Positions 16,278 through 24,425 of a stretch of 64,000 nt of DNA are shown piece after piece (position 1 is the first letter of the stretch; every line of letters begins with the position of its first letter). The DNA lies in the NCBI GenBank assembly GCA_944389115.1, contig CALXLE010000099.1, forward strand, positions 16,612 through 80,611. The letters are read 5' to 3'. The notes beneath the pieces were generated by a model. The model was not told the DNA's origin, ran no database searches, and saw nothing but the letters and a program-made list of their open reading frames with translations. Origin of the DNA: an uncultured Spirochaetaceae bacterium. Lineage in GTDB: Bacteria > Spirochaetota > Spirochaetia > Sphaerochaetales > Sphaerochaetaceae. The position numbers were made by a program, and so were the translations under genes.

Positions 16278-17981
16278 TTACATTGAATATTCGTTAATTA
16301 CAACATGACCGAATTTGATTCCATTGACTTCCAATGGCCCTTGGAAGAGCGTAGGATCTGATGGATCCTTGTCAAAATCGAAGACGAATCCATCGCTTAT
16401 CGCGTTGTATATATTGCCATCGATCTCAACGATCACCTCAAATGCTATGACCTGATCCTGTCCGGCTGCCCTGTTGGAATACAGTTCTCCCTTTCCCCAG
16501 ACCCTGACATCGGCATGTTTTCCGGTATAACTGCCGCTCCCATACGGAATGGATATCCGGAATCCGTTGTATGTGTATACATGGCCTCCATCCTGATCAT
16601 CAGCCCAGTATTCTACAGAGAATGAATCATCCACCTTGTATGTTCCCTGTTCAAGGTTTGTTGTCCCAAGCTGTTTCTGTGCCCAGTCGTTAAAATAATA
16701 GCCTGAACTCAGGACTATCGCAGCAGTATCGAATGCAAAGGCTTCGTCGCTCTTCAGAGAAGAGAGAAGCGAAGAAGCATATGTTCTCACGAATTCCTCA
16801 TCCGTATTCACGGCCGGAGCACCGGGAATCGTCACAGCATCGTTGCCATAAAGACCTTTCACAGAAAATGCCTTTCCATTGAATATGCGGGAATCAATAG
16901 ACGCGGTATAATCCCAGACCTCATTCGTATGCTCCCCCGCCTTCGATGCATCAATCGTTACTGAGTATTCCAGGTCTGGTTTAAGCTCCATTTCCTGCTC
17001 ATTTCCCTGATGATCACGATATAAAGCGATGACAGTAAAATCCTCTGCATTAGCCTTGACTGTCCCCGGAACCGTGATGCTTATCGGAACCGATGGTGCT
17101 GTCACTGATAGATCATACGCAGCATAAGCAGCAACACTGCTTCTGAATGGCCTCACCTCTCCGGTTTCAGACACAAAAGAAACTGTTATGCTGGATCCGT
17201 TCCTAACGTAGGTATCATCACAACTAACAGGAACATCAGTCAAGGTTTCTGTTGTAGCATCTGAATATGTAACATTAACCGTAAAACATGAAGAATCAAA
17301 AGCCTGCCCTACGAGAAAAATACCGGTCTGAACGATATCTGCACTAACGATGACCTTCGGGAATACTGGCTCATCTCCACTCTCATCACTTTCCTTCACT
17401 GAGAATACAGCAGTCTTCGTAATCCCTGCATATGTCGCCTCAACCTTCCCTCTCCAGACATTGCTTCCAGTTTCAGGATCCTTCTCGTACTCGGCAATGA
17501 TTATATTGCTTCCATCAAGAAGGCGTTCTGATCCATCGCTGTATTGCACTGAGACAAGGAACTGAGACGGGTAAAATGCATTCTCATAGAGCACGGTATC
17601 ACTGTCTTTCAGGATTATGCCTATATCCTTAACGGTTTTCGTCGTGGAAACAAGCTCGCCTTCTCCGTTCTGCTCGGCCTCGTACGAACCATAAGCTCCA
17701 CCGGCCTTGAATTCCGTTATGGAGATTGAAATGACCGTTCCATCCGCCTCTATAACGATGGTACCTGTAAAAACAACCCCATTTCCGGCCTGATAGTCCG
17801 AGAGAACGTATGTCTTTGAGCCATCAGCTGCCACAGATGATGGTGATGTCTTGTCTATCGATTCAGCTATCGCGGCGTTGATAAGATCCTCTGTGCTCTT
17901 TCCTGCATCACTTCCTCCCACGCTACACGAGGAAGCGGCGAATAAAAGCAGAATGGAAACCAATATAATAAGCTTTCTCAT
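16278..17981 (-). CDS. Surface lipoprotein with Ig-like segments
   Basis: The 567-residue protein starts with a lipoprotein signal (lipobox FAASSC, lipid-modified Cys19). The body is beta-rich, with three repeated segments of about 75-95 residues of the Big_3-like style (phrases such as FLVSVQYSDGSERLLDG and FTVNVTYSDATTETLTD), then a C-terminal domain of about 170 residues unlike them. Such lipoproteins face outward or into the periplasm and often bind partners or surfaces. The ATG has GGGGAGAGGGG before it, and a TAGAAT box stands upstream (plus ATTCTA 18000-18005). On a conjugative element a role in recipient contact or exclusion is possible but unproven. Confidence 0.75.
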   Translation of the reverse strand: MRKLIILVSILLLFAASSCSVGGSDAGKSTEDLINAAIAESIDKTSPSSVAADGSKTYVLSDYQAGNGVVFTGTIVIEADGTVISISITEFKAGGAYGSYEAEQNGEGELVSTTKTVKDIGIILKDSDTVLYENAFYPSQFLVSVQYSDGSERLLDGSNIIIAEYEKDPETGSNVWRGKVEATYAGITKTAVFSVKESDESGDEPVFPKVIVSADIVQTGIFLVGQAFDSSCFTVNVTYSDATTETLTDVPVSCDDTYVRNGSSITVSFVSETGEVRPFRSSVAAYAAYDLSVTAPSVPISITVPGTVKANAEDFTVIALYRDHQGNEQEMELKPDLEYSVTIDASKAGEHTNEVWDYTASIDSRIFNGKAFSVKGLYGNDAVTIPGAPAVNTDEEFVRTYASSLLSSLKSDEAFAFDTAAIVLSSGYYFNDWAQKQLGTTNLEQGTYKVDDSFSVEYWADDQDGGHVYTYNGFRISIPYGSGSYTGKHADVRVWGKGELYSNRAAGQDQVIAFEVIVEIDGNIYNAISDGFVFDFDKDPSDPTLFQGPLEVNGIKFGHVVINEYSM

Positions 17982-18290
17982 ATTCCCCTCTCCCCTTGGA
18001 TTCTAATGAGAGAGAGGATGATATGGAATACCTGAAAACGAAGGTATGATTCTTTCCATGAAGGAATTATTCAGGAATTTACAGCTCGTATTCAGTAGGT
18101 TCATCGGTTCCATTATCGGTGTCGAGTTTGAACATTTCATTCGCAATTTCTTCATTTACAAACCAATATCCAATTGCTCTTCATAAATCCACCAGCCAGG
18201 AAACCAGCAGCCTTGTGCTGATGGAGGAATGACTGAATATGGGACGAAAACGCACGACAATATGATTCCGGGCTATAATATCAACAGGAC
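17982..18290. other. 309-base gap upstream of tnpB; possible gene remnant
   Basis: It holds the lipoprotein promoter and the tnpB -10 box. On the minus strand a 33-codon open stretch ending at about 18083 reads like coding sequence (RAIGYWFVNEEIANEM... LDTDNGTDEPTEYEL) but lacks a start, so it may be the 3' remnant of a decayed gene. The left end of the TnpB element should be here, but I could not identify its hairpin or target-adjacent motif. Confidence 0.35.
18274..18279 (+). promoter_or_regulatory. -10 box of tnpB
   Basis: TATAAT within CGGGCTATAATAT, identical over 13 bases to the box at 11463. It ends 11 bases before the tnpB ATG, so the leader is very short, with only CAGGA as a possible ribosome site. 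Confidence 0.5.
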
Positions 18291-19667
18291 ATGAAACGGC
18301 GCAGGAAGAGGCAGAACATCAATAAGAAGAACAGCAGGAAGAAGGTACTGAAGCCTATCAGGCCGCTTCCCGATACCATGCGCCGTTCCGTGAGAATATA
18401 TCCTGAATTCTCTCCGGAGGAGCAAGACGCCATCCTCAGCACGATGGCTCTTTACGAGGAGGCCTTTGATGACTTCTCATCTTACTGCGTGTTCCATCGC
18501 ACGACAAGCCGTAAGAAGCTGCAGGCGGATGTGTATCCGTATTTCAGGACTGTTCACCCGGAATTCCCGTCAGCGCTCCTGCAGTCCGTGAGGGACCAGG
18601 CAGCGGAGGGGATAAAGAGCTTCAACGAGAACAATCCAGAGAGGAAGTATATGGTCTCTCCGAAGCTGAAGGGAAGCACGATGAGGTATACCCTCCGTGC
18701 CGTATCCCTCAGAGGCAACCTCCTCACGCTTTCGACAGTCGGGAAGAGGATAAGGAAGCTCATAGAGATCCCGCGGTTCTTCCTTGAGCGCTACCCGAAG
18801 GAGGACGGATGGAAATTCAACTCGGCTCTTGTCGGGATTGATTTCAGGGACAGGATATACATAACACTCGTATATACGAACAAAGCCCCTGCGCTGATGG
18901 AGCTTCCGAGAGACCCGGAAGAGCTTGAGAAGGTGACGAAGGGCCATGACAGAGGCGCGTACAACCCCCTGTCTGACTCTGATGGGAAGATATACGGTTC
19001 AAAGCATATATCGGACGTGAAAAGGAGATATGCATACGACAGGAAGACATGCCAGGAGAAAGGCACCCGGTCAGCGAAGAGACGGCTGAAGGCTCTGAGC
19101 GGCAGGGAAAAGCGGTTTGTCAGGGATGCCAGCCACTGTATGTCCGCGGAGGCGATCTCCGATGAAAGCGTCCGCGTCCATGTTCTTGAGAACCTCAGCG
19201 GGATGGAGAGGCAGAGGGAGAGAGGTGCGAAGGGAAAGAAGACCCGGAAGCTGATCTCCCGATGGTCCTATTCGCAGCTTGAGTTCGACATGAGGTACAA
19301 GGCCCAGGCGAAGGGCAAGAGGGTCGAATTCGTCGATCCCGGATACACATCCCAGGAATGCTCCTGCTGCGGGACCATAGACAGGAACGCTCGGGATAAG
19401 GGCGAATACCGCTGCAGGAATTGCGGGCTGAGGATGCAGGCCGACGTGAATGCCTCGAAGGTGATCAGGAAGCGATGGATAATGAACTACACCCATCCGC
19501 TTGCCGCGGACAGCGGCTCGAAGGATGGGCAGGCTGCCGTCAGCCAGCCAGGGAGGCCCGGCGAGAGCCAGGCTCACCCGGAAATGGATGGGGTGCCATT
19601 GGTGAACGGCTCCAGAAGCGGAGCTGTACCGGTGGAGCAACGCCCACGTCCAAGCCTTTCAGGTTAA
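18291..19667 (+). CDS. tnpB: TnpB RNA-guided nuclease of an IS200/IS605-family (IS1341-type) element
   Basis: The 458-residue protein has a basic N-terminus and a C-terminal RuvC-like domain with all three acidic residues: Asp220 (KGHDRGAYNP), Glu300 (VLENLSGM) and Asp385 (MQADVNAS). Between the last two is a zinc ribbon with Cys357/Cys360 and Cys375/Cys378. The linker KGTRSAKRRLKALSG is typical of this clade. No TnpA transposase gene is adjacent, so this is a tnpB-only unit that needs TnpA in trans to move. After Trp396 the C-terminus (about 60 residues, Pro/Gly/Ser-rich) probably just reads through the overlapping guide-RNA scaffold. The catalytic set is intact, so cleavage activity is expected. 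Confidence 0.92.
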   Translation: MKRRRKRQNINKKNSRKKVLKPIRPLPDTMRRSVRIYPEFSPEEQDAILSTMALYEEAFDDFSSYCVFHRTTSRKKLQADVYPYFRTVHPEFPSALLQSVRDQAAEGIKSFNENNPERKYMVSPKLKGSTMRYTLRAVSLRGNLLTLSTVGKRIRKLIEIPRFFLERYPKEDGWKFNSALVGIDFRDRIYITLVYTNKAPALMELPRDPEELEKVTKGHDRGAYNPLSDSDGKIYGSKHISDVKRRYAYDRKTCQEKGTRSAKRRLKALSGREKRFVRDASHCMSAEAISDESVRVHVLENLSGMERQRERGAKGKKTRKLISRWSYSQLEFDMRYKAQAKGKRVEFVDPGYTSQECSCCGTIDRNARDKGEYRCRNCGLRMQADVNASKVIRKRWIMNYTHPLAADSGSKDGQAAVSQPGRPGESQAHPEMDGVPLVNGSRSGAVPVEQRPRPSLSG

Positions 19668-19704
19668 TCCTGAAGGTAGTTGACTGCATAAGCCGGGCTT
19701 ATAC
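19540..19704 (+). ncRNA. Reverse-strand-free omega RNA: scaffold, right-end hairpin and guide
   Basis: The 3' end of tnpB and the bases after it are rich in inverted repeats. The right end has the pattern seen in IS605 elements: CCTTTCAGG (19655-19663), TTAAT, CCTGAAGG (19669-19676), then TAGTTGAC ending at 19684. By analogy with characterised TnpB systems the transcript scaffold ends there and the next ~20 bases (19685-19704) are the guide. The 5' boundary near 19540 is a guess. The RNA is on the same strand as tnpB. Confidence 0.65.
19692..19704 (+). repeat. 13-bp direct repeat, copy 1
   Basis: GCCGGGCTTATAC, identical to 20397-20409. This copy lies inside the predicted TnpB guide, and with the bases to its left it makes a near-palindrome (ATAAGCC-G-GGCTTAT). 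The two copies flank the AT-rich gene at 19730-20350. Confidence 0.6.
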
Positions 19705-19729
19705 AGCTATCCTCTCCCGGGAGGGATTT

Positions 19730-20350
19730 ATGAAGAAGATTCTAGTTATATTCCTGATTATTTTCCTGTCATTGTATTCTCTGTCAGCATCAAGGGATTC
19801 TCTTAGAGAGCTTCTTGAATATACGGAATATGAAGGCTCTATAATATCCCATGATGTAGAATTCATATTGAGCAGCGATTACATATCACAGTTCTTCAAT
19901 TATATTCTATATACTCCAGATGCGCTTTGGGTAGAACATCTAGATGTATATGCCAGACTTCGTAGAATGACAGATTATGATATAAGCAGCATGCTGAGTA
20001 TATTGGTTTATGGCAGCGATATTTTGAGATCTAATGCATTAATAAACATAATACGATTTGATACGAGGGATTCATACATAAAATATACTCTTGATTCAGC
20101 CCTTGAGAATAAAGAAAAAGAAAAGAAACCTACTTATTCTGTAAGCTATTCTGATAGATATACCTGCCTTATTGGAGATGATGTTTACGATGTAATCTCA
20201 TGGGGCAAGGATGACGAATTCTACCTTGAATATAGAAACTATGATCTGCGGATGATATATCTAGTCTATGGAGAGAACCTAACTCCCAATCTGATAAACA
20301 ATATTGAAACCGTTATATACGGAGTTGAGGTGAATCCCCAAAGAATATGA
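19730..20350 (+). CDS. Unrecognised AT-rich exported protein (206 aa)
   Basis: The frame is open far upstream through tnpB, but the true start is the ATG at 19730, with GGGAGGG just before it, giving a clear signal peptide (MKKILVIFLIIFLSLYSLSA). The mature protein is about 185 residues, rich in Tyr, Ile and Asp, with no membrane segment and no recognised domain. Base composition is much more AT-rich than tnpB or the helicase gene, suggesting separate acquisition. It lies between two 13-bp direct repeats and converges on the helicase gene 18 bases away. Function unknown. Confidence 0.65.
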   Translation: MKKILVIFLIIFLSLYSLSASRDSLRELLEYTEYEGSIISHDVEFILSSDYISQFFNYILYTPDALWVEHLDVYARLRRMTDYDISSMLSILVYGSDILRSNALINIIRFDTRDSYIKYTLDSALENKEKEKKPTYSVSYSDRYTCLIGDDVYDVISWGKDDEFYLEYRNYDLRMIYLVYGENLTPNLINNIETVIYGVEVNPQRI

Positions 20351-20368
20351 TCCAAGCGAATGGGATTT

Positions 20369-21958
20369 TCACCACCTCACCCGCCTGATATTCCCTGCCG
20401 GGCTTATACGCGGATTATCCACGGAGGCAGCCATAGAGCCTTTCCTTGCCGCTGCGGGTTCTGCCTTTCTCGTAGCAGCAGGCTCCTGCACAGGTACAAG
20501 TATGCCCTGCCCGAGAAGCGCATCAAGGAGATCAGGCTCCCTTTCCTTCCTTATGGAAGATTCATCATAAAGCGACGGATCATACGGAACGGTATCATCC
20601 CGGCCGTTGCTGAAGAACCCCAGCGCTTCAGGATCTATCCTTATGTCGCTTCGTCTTATTGGTCTGGAGAGCCCAAGCCCGTCAATTGATCTGAGGCGTG
20701 AAAGGCCGAGGTACAGCGAATGCGGAGCAAGCCATCCGGAAAGATCGAGATAGACTGTATCCAGCGTCAGCCCCTGCGCCTTATGGTATGTGACTGCATA
20801 TGCGCTCTTGCAGGCCAGCTGCGTTGCATATCCTGCCTCTACTGCCTCCAGAAGCCCTGACTCGGGATTCTCGAGTATCCTGTTCTTGATGAAATCCTGG
20901 CGCTGCACCGTGAAGCGGCGGCCGTCTGCGGTCCTGACCACGGGGAGCGCGGATTCGAATCCGACGACCTTCCCTATCGTCCCGTTCTGGTATGCCTTGT
21001 CATCGCTCCTGTCATTGGCGGTACACATGACCTGCTGCCCGAGATATATCCTCGTGACCTCCTGGATTCCAGGGAAATCGGTGGATGAGACGGTACCATC
21101 ATATTCAGCGGCATGCTCAGCGTAGAGCACTCCGTTCTCCTCGAATGACTTCTGGTACTCGGCATTGAGCCTGTTGACCGTCTCGTTGCGCCCTGCAAGG
21201 AGCATCATCCCGCCCTTTCCGACAGTGGATGAGAACTCATCAAGGGGCATCACATGCTCATTGAGCTTATCGAGCATCTCATCCGTCACATTCCCCATCC
21301 TTATGGAATTGAGTATATCGCGGAAGCCTGCATCATCCTGGCGGTAGACATCATAGAGCTCTATGGTCCTTCTCTCCCTTGCCTTATAGCGGGGCGAATT
21401 GAAGAACATCGAAGAGCTGCCGTAGAGCTCCATCCATCTCGGGCTTGCGACCTCATCCTGCATTGCCTTCGTGACAGGCATGAGCTGCATGACATCGCCG
21501 AAGACGATGAGCCTTATCGGGGATCTGCCTTTCCGCATGCGGTTGGCCCTGTCTATATGGACCATGAGGTAATCCATGAGATTCACGGAGATCATGCTGA
21601 CCTCGTCTATGAGAAGGGTGTCAATCTTCTGCAGCCTCTTCACGAGCTTCCCATCGATCCTGCAGGGATCGTACCAGTCCTTCGGCTCTATATGGAGGCC
21701 CGCATGAAGGGTGACCGCGGGTATCCCCTCCTTTGCTATGTTGAATGCCGCGATACCGGTGGAAGCTGTGCAGAGCTTCCTTCCCTTCAATAGGTCATAG
21801 GCAATACGGTAGAGAACGCTCTTGCCGGAACCTCCTGGGCCGGCTATTGTCACGATCCCTATACCGGGATCCATTATCGCATCCAGCGCTTCCTGGAATG
21901 CTGGGCTTGATGTATCCACCCAGCTGTAGCTTGATGGCAGAACGTATCTAGAAGACAT
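20369..21958 (-). CDS. Pif1/RecD2-like SF1B DNA helicase
   Basis: The 529-residue protein has the ordered SF1B helicase motifs: Walker A GPGGSGKS (40-47), GIAAF motif Ia, LLIDEVSM Walker B near 113-120, VFGDVMQLMPV motif III near 152-162, a YRQ motif, and near the C-terminus TYHKAQGLTLDTVYLDLSG (motif V) and LYLGLSRLRS (motif VI). It should be a 5'-3' helicase for replication or transfer of the element. An AAGGA lies before the ATG and a TATAAT at 22004-22009. Its last dozen codons overlap copy 2 of the 13-bp repeat, so the C-terminus may have been replaced. It diverges from the primase gene. Confidence 0.88.
   Translation of the reverse strand: MSSRYVLPSSYSWVDTSSPAFQEALDAIMDPGIGIVTIAGPGGSGKSVLYRIAYDLLKGRKLCTASTGIAAFNIAKEGIPAVTLHAGLHIEPKDWYDPCRIDGKLVKRLQKIDTLLIDEVSMISVNLMDYLMVHIDRANRMRKGRSPIRLIVFGDVMQLMPVTKAMQDEVASPRWMELYGSSSMFFNSPRYKARERRTIELYDVYRQDDAGFRDILNSIRMGNVTDEMLDKLNEHVMPLDEFSSTVGKGGMMLLAGRNETVNRLNAEYQKSFEENGVLYAEHAAEYDGTVSSTDFPGIQEVTRIYLGQQVMCTANDRSDDKAYQNGTIGKVVGFESALPVVRTADGRRFTVQRQDFIKNRILENPESGLLEAVEAGYATQLACKSAYAVTYHKAQGLTLDTVYLDLSGWLAPHSLYLGLSRLRSIDGLGLSRPIRRSDIRIDPEALGFFSNGRDDTVPYDPSLYDESSIRKEREPDLLDALLGQGILVPVQEPAATRKAEPAAARKGSMAASVDNPRISPAGNIRRVRW
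20397..20409 (+). repeat. 13-bp direct repeat, copy 2
   Basis: GCCGGGCTTATAC, identical to 19692-19704, inside the final codons of the helicase gene (encoding ISPAG on the minus strand). Confidence 0.6.
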
Positions 21959-22003
21959 TCCTTATTCCTTGTCCAATATATCAAACTCCTTCCCTCTGCA
22001 TAT

Positions 22004-22009
22004 ATTATA
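22004..22009 (-). promoter_or_regulatory. -10 box of the helicase gene
   Basis: TATAAT on the minus strand in GGCCTATAATATATG, similar to the boxes at 11463 and 18274. There is no recognisable -35 hexamer. It lies about 46 bases before the ATG. Confidence 0.5.
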
Positions 22010-22167
22010 GGCCGGAATGCATGTCTGATGCCGGAATCCAGGCATATTAAGCGTATTCCAGCTCCAAAGTACACCAAATCTAGTGGCCTTCGGCCTTCTC
22101 TCCTATTAATGCTTTGCAGATTTCAGGAATCTGACTAAATATTCATTACGATTATGATTCAATATTC

Positions 22168-22197
22168 TTGACAGTTATGCAAGCATATAGCAATAAT
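22168..22197 (+). promoter_or_regulatory. Promoter of the primase operon
   Basis: A perfect TTGACA is followed after 18 bases by AATAAT. The start codon is at 22245. Just downstream ATTAA and TTAAT (22212-22227 region) form a small inverted repeat that may be an operator. Confidence 0.6.
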
Positions 22198-22244
22198 ATC
22201 GTGTAATAATGCATTAATAAACGTTAATACTGAAAAGAGGTTCT

Positions 22245-23483
22245 ATGGATCAGCAGGAAGAGAAGAAGAGAGCACTGAAGGGAACGCTGGGAAGCTTCAT
22301 AGCTGCCAACAGGCTCTTCGGGAAGGGCGAGGAAAGGTACTTCAGCCCGGAGCGCGGCGGCACGTTCAGGTGCCCGATATGCGGAAGGAAGCTCGGTCTC
22401 TTCGTGAAGTCTGACGGCTATTCGGATCCATGGGGCATCAACAGCTTCGGGCACTGCCCTCATTTCGGGCATGGCGGGGAATACTCATCCGACATATTCG
22501 GGATGTATGCCGCTGTCTATGGGATCTCAGAGAAGGATGCGTTCTCCCGCCTCATGAAGGAGGAGGAACTCACGGCACCGGGAACAAGGCGCCGCCAGAT
22601 GCAGATAGCTGAGAGGGAACGCCAAGAATACGGTGCCGCAGCGAACGGCTTCATAAGGAAGAACATGGAGAAGCTTGATTCGCTTGGATACGGGAAGAGG
22701 ATGCTCCCTGAAGGCAAGGCCCTCCTTGAGAAGAGAGGGATACATATCGACAGCATGTCGCAGCGCCTCAGAGGGCTTGTCAGCTATATGCCGGAAACGG
22801 AATTCCTCTCGAAGAGCGGAAGCGCATATAAGGCAGAGGGCATAGTGTTCAGGCTTGGGCAGGACGGGAGCTCGTTCCAGATCAGGAAGACGCATGGAGG
22901 CTCCTATGTATCAAAGGACGGAAGCGACTTCAGATTCATATCCATGGGTCCTGCCGACTGCTTCAACGCGGAATGCATAGCAGATGCATCAGGGGCACCG
23001 ATATTCATAACCGAAGGCCCGTTCGATGCCCTCTCGGTGATCGAGGCCGGAGGACGGAACGCTGTGGCCGTTATCGGCGCAGGGAACCATTCAAGGCTTA
23101 TTGAGGCTATGAGGAAAAGAGAGAGGCCGGCCGTAGCATTCATATGCTTCGATCCGGATGAAGCCGGGAAGAACGGCGCGGCTAAGCTCTACAAGGAGCT
23201 CATGGCGATAGATGGGATCACCCCGCTTCCCTTCCCGCTCGGAGGAAGCTGCCACGACTTCAATGACCTGATCATGGCGGACAGGAATAGCGCGGAGGAA
23301 AGGATTGCCCTTGCATCGGGCATAGCGAGCTCAATCAGTGCGGGATACCTCTCGAAGAGAGGCGCATTCAGGCTCATAAAGGCACTGAGGACAGCAGATG
23401 CGGAAGGAAAAGGAGCGGAGAGATGCAGCGAGATGCTCTCCTGGCTCCGTGGTGAATGGAGGAAGAGAAAGAAGCATGCCTAA
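22245..23483 (+). CDS. DNA primase with zinc finger and TOPRIM domain
   Basis: The 412-residue protein begins with a CHC2-like zinc-binding region (CPICG at 43-47, then HCPHFGH at 70-76) and continues to a TOPRIM domain at about 255-325, with the Glu-bearing strand IFITEGPFDALS and the FDPDEAGKNGA Asp motif. There is no helicase domain, so it is a stand-alone plasmid-type primase. AAGAGG precedes the ATG. It leads a rightward operon with two small membrane proteins and an excisionase-like gene. It probably primes the complementary strand after transfer or during element replication. Confidence 0.88.
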   Translation: MDQQEEKKRALKGTLGSFIAANRLFGKGEERYFSPERGGTFRCPICGRKLGLFVKSDGYSDPWGINSFGHCPHFGHGGEYSSDIFGMYAAVYGISEKDAFSRLMKEEELTAPGTRRRQMQIAERERQEYGAAANGFIRKNMEKLDSLGYGKRMLPEGKALLEKRGIHIDSMSQRLRGLVSYMPETEFLSKSGSAYKAEGIVFRLGQDGSSFQIRKTHGGSYVSKDGSDFRFISMGPADCFNAECIADASGAPIFITEGPFDALSVIEAGGRNAVAVIGAGNHSRLIEAMRKRERPAVAFICFDPDEAGKNGAAKLYKELMAIDGITPLPFPLGGSCHDFNDLIMADRNSAEERIALASGIASSISAGYLSKRGAFRLIKALRTADAEGKGAERCSEMLSWLRGEWRKRKKHA

Positions 23484-23658
23484 TACTAGGAAGGATAAGG
23501 CTGACAAGAGGATATCAGGCGAGCATGAGAACTGGCCTAGAAGATATTTCATAGCATTCGCCATCTCGGTACTGCTCACCGTGTCGCTCTTCATCGGAAG
23601 CTATTTCAGGCTTGCCGAGCTGGCTGCGAAAGCGACCATGGCAGGAGGTGCGGCATGA
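23476..23658 (+). CDS. Small single-pass membrane protein (60 aa)
   Basis: The start at 23476 overlaps the primase end by 8 bases. The protein has a basic N-terminus (MPNTRKDKADKR) and one membrane helix at about 26-45. No family is recognised. Its stop overlaps the next start by 4 bases, so three genes are translationally coupled. Confidence 0.55.
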   Translation: MPNTRKDKADKRISGEHENWPRRYFIAFAISVLLTVSLFIGSYFRLAELAAKATMAGGAA

Positions 23659-23924
23659 ACGCAAGGGAATGGATAGACAAGTACTGCACGTTCAAAAAAA
23701 GGCAGGGACGCGCTCTCACGGTAAAGAGGTTCATCGGATATGTGAGGAACCTGGTCATCCTTGATATCCTCGGAGTTCTCGCGTTCTTCTTCCTGGATCC
23801 AGCGACAGCGCTCATTACGCTGCTGATCCTGATGCTGGTGATGGGGATCTTCGCGATCTACAGCATACTCTCCCTCCGGCTCAGGAAATGCGAGGAACGC
23901 ATAGAGACAGGAAGGTATGTCTGA
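23655..23924 (+). CDS. Small two-helix membrane protein (89 aa)
   Basis: GGAGG precedes the start, which overlaps the previous stop by four bases. A basic N-terminal segment (about 1-30) is followed by two membrane helices at about 32-48 and 52-73 and a short charged tail. The family is unknown. Its place between primase and excisionase-like genes suggests an element-maintenance or exclusion role, without direct evidence. Confidence 0.55.
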   Translation: MNAREWIDKYCTFKKRQGRALTVKRFIGYVRNLVILDILGVLAFFFLDPATALITLLILMLVMGIFAIYSILSLRLRKCEERIETGRYV

Positions 23925-24220
23925 TGGGAGATGGGAAAGGAACCAGCCGCGGACGCGTGATCGCGCTCGCGAAGACCATAAAGGATCAGATGGGCATCCT
24001 CTCGGATCTGATCGATGAGCTGGAATCGGAGGATGACTGGCTTACCCTTGAGGAAGTCAGGAGCATGATACCCGGCGTGAAGGTGAACAGGCTGAACAGG
24101 CTTACTGCATCCGGCGCGCTGGAAACGCGGAAGCTGTCGGAGAGGAAGAGGCTCTACAGGCGCTCATCCCTTGAAGCGGTATTCGCAAAGGAATTGAAGG
24201 AGGCACACGGGAACAGATAA
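23924..24220 (+). CDS. Small MerR/excisionase-like DNA-binding protein (98 aa)
   Basis: The ATG at 23924 shares one base with the preceding stop codon (TGATG). Residues of about 35-85 (WLTLEEVRSMIPGVKVNRLNRLTASGAL... RLYRRSSLEAVF) have the pattern of a winged helix-turn-helix of the MerR/excisionase type: LTLEEV start, recognition helix, then a beta-hairpin with RLYRRSSLE. It is the last gene of the operon and faces the integrase gene, the usual place for a recombination directionality factor. A transcriptional regulator is the alternative. Confidence 0.6.
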   Translation: MGDGKGTSRGRVIALAKTIKDQMGILSDLIDELESEDDWLTLEEVRSMIPGVKVNRLNRLTASGALETRKLSERKRLYRRSSLEAVFAKELKEAHGNR

Positions 24221-24252
24221 TCCGGAAGGAAACATATCAAACACAAGCTGGT

Positions 24253-24275
24253 GCGGACGGGAAACCGTCCGCTTT
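24253..24275 (+). terminator. Terminator of the primase operon
   Basis: GCGGACGG (24253-24260), GAAA tetraloop, CCGTCCGC (24265-24272), then TTTGT. A compact GNRA-capped hairpin 32 bases after the last stop codon. Confidence 0.75.
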
Positions 24276-24280
24276 GTCAT

Positions 24281-24306
24281 GGAAAAGGCCAGCACGCGGC
24301 TGGCCT
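24281..24306 (-). terminator. Terminator of the integrase gene
   Basis: AGGCCAGC (24286-24293) and GCTGGCCT (24299-24306) form an 8-bp stem with a 5-base loop. On the minus strand it is followed by TTTTCC, so it ends the integrase transcript. The remaining bases up to 24425 show nothing else. Confidence 0.65.
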
Positions 24307-24425
24307 CTGTAAGAGAATCCGGGATCTCACTGCATGTTCATTTCCCTGTCAGCCCCCCCTCTATGCATATATGCCAAGAAGAAAAGGCTGCCATAAAGAA
24401 GAAAATAGACAGGGAAAACGAATAA

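Noticed and set aside
22090..22104. Small GGCC-TTC-GGCC hairpin as a terminator or RNA element
   Set aside because: The stem is only four base pairs with no T-tract and no related conserved sequence around it.
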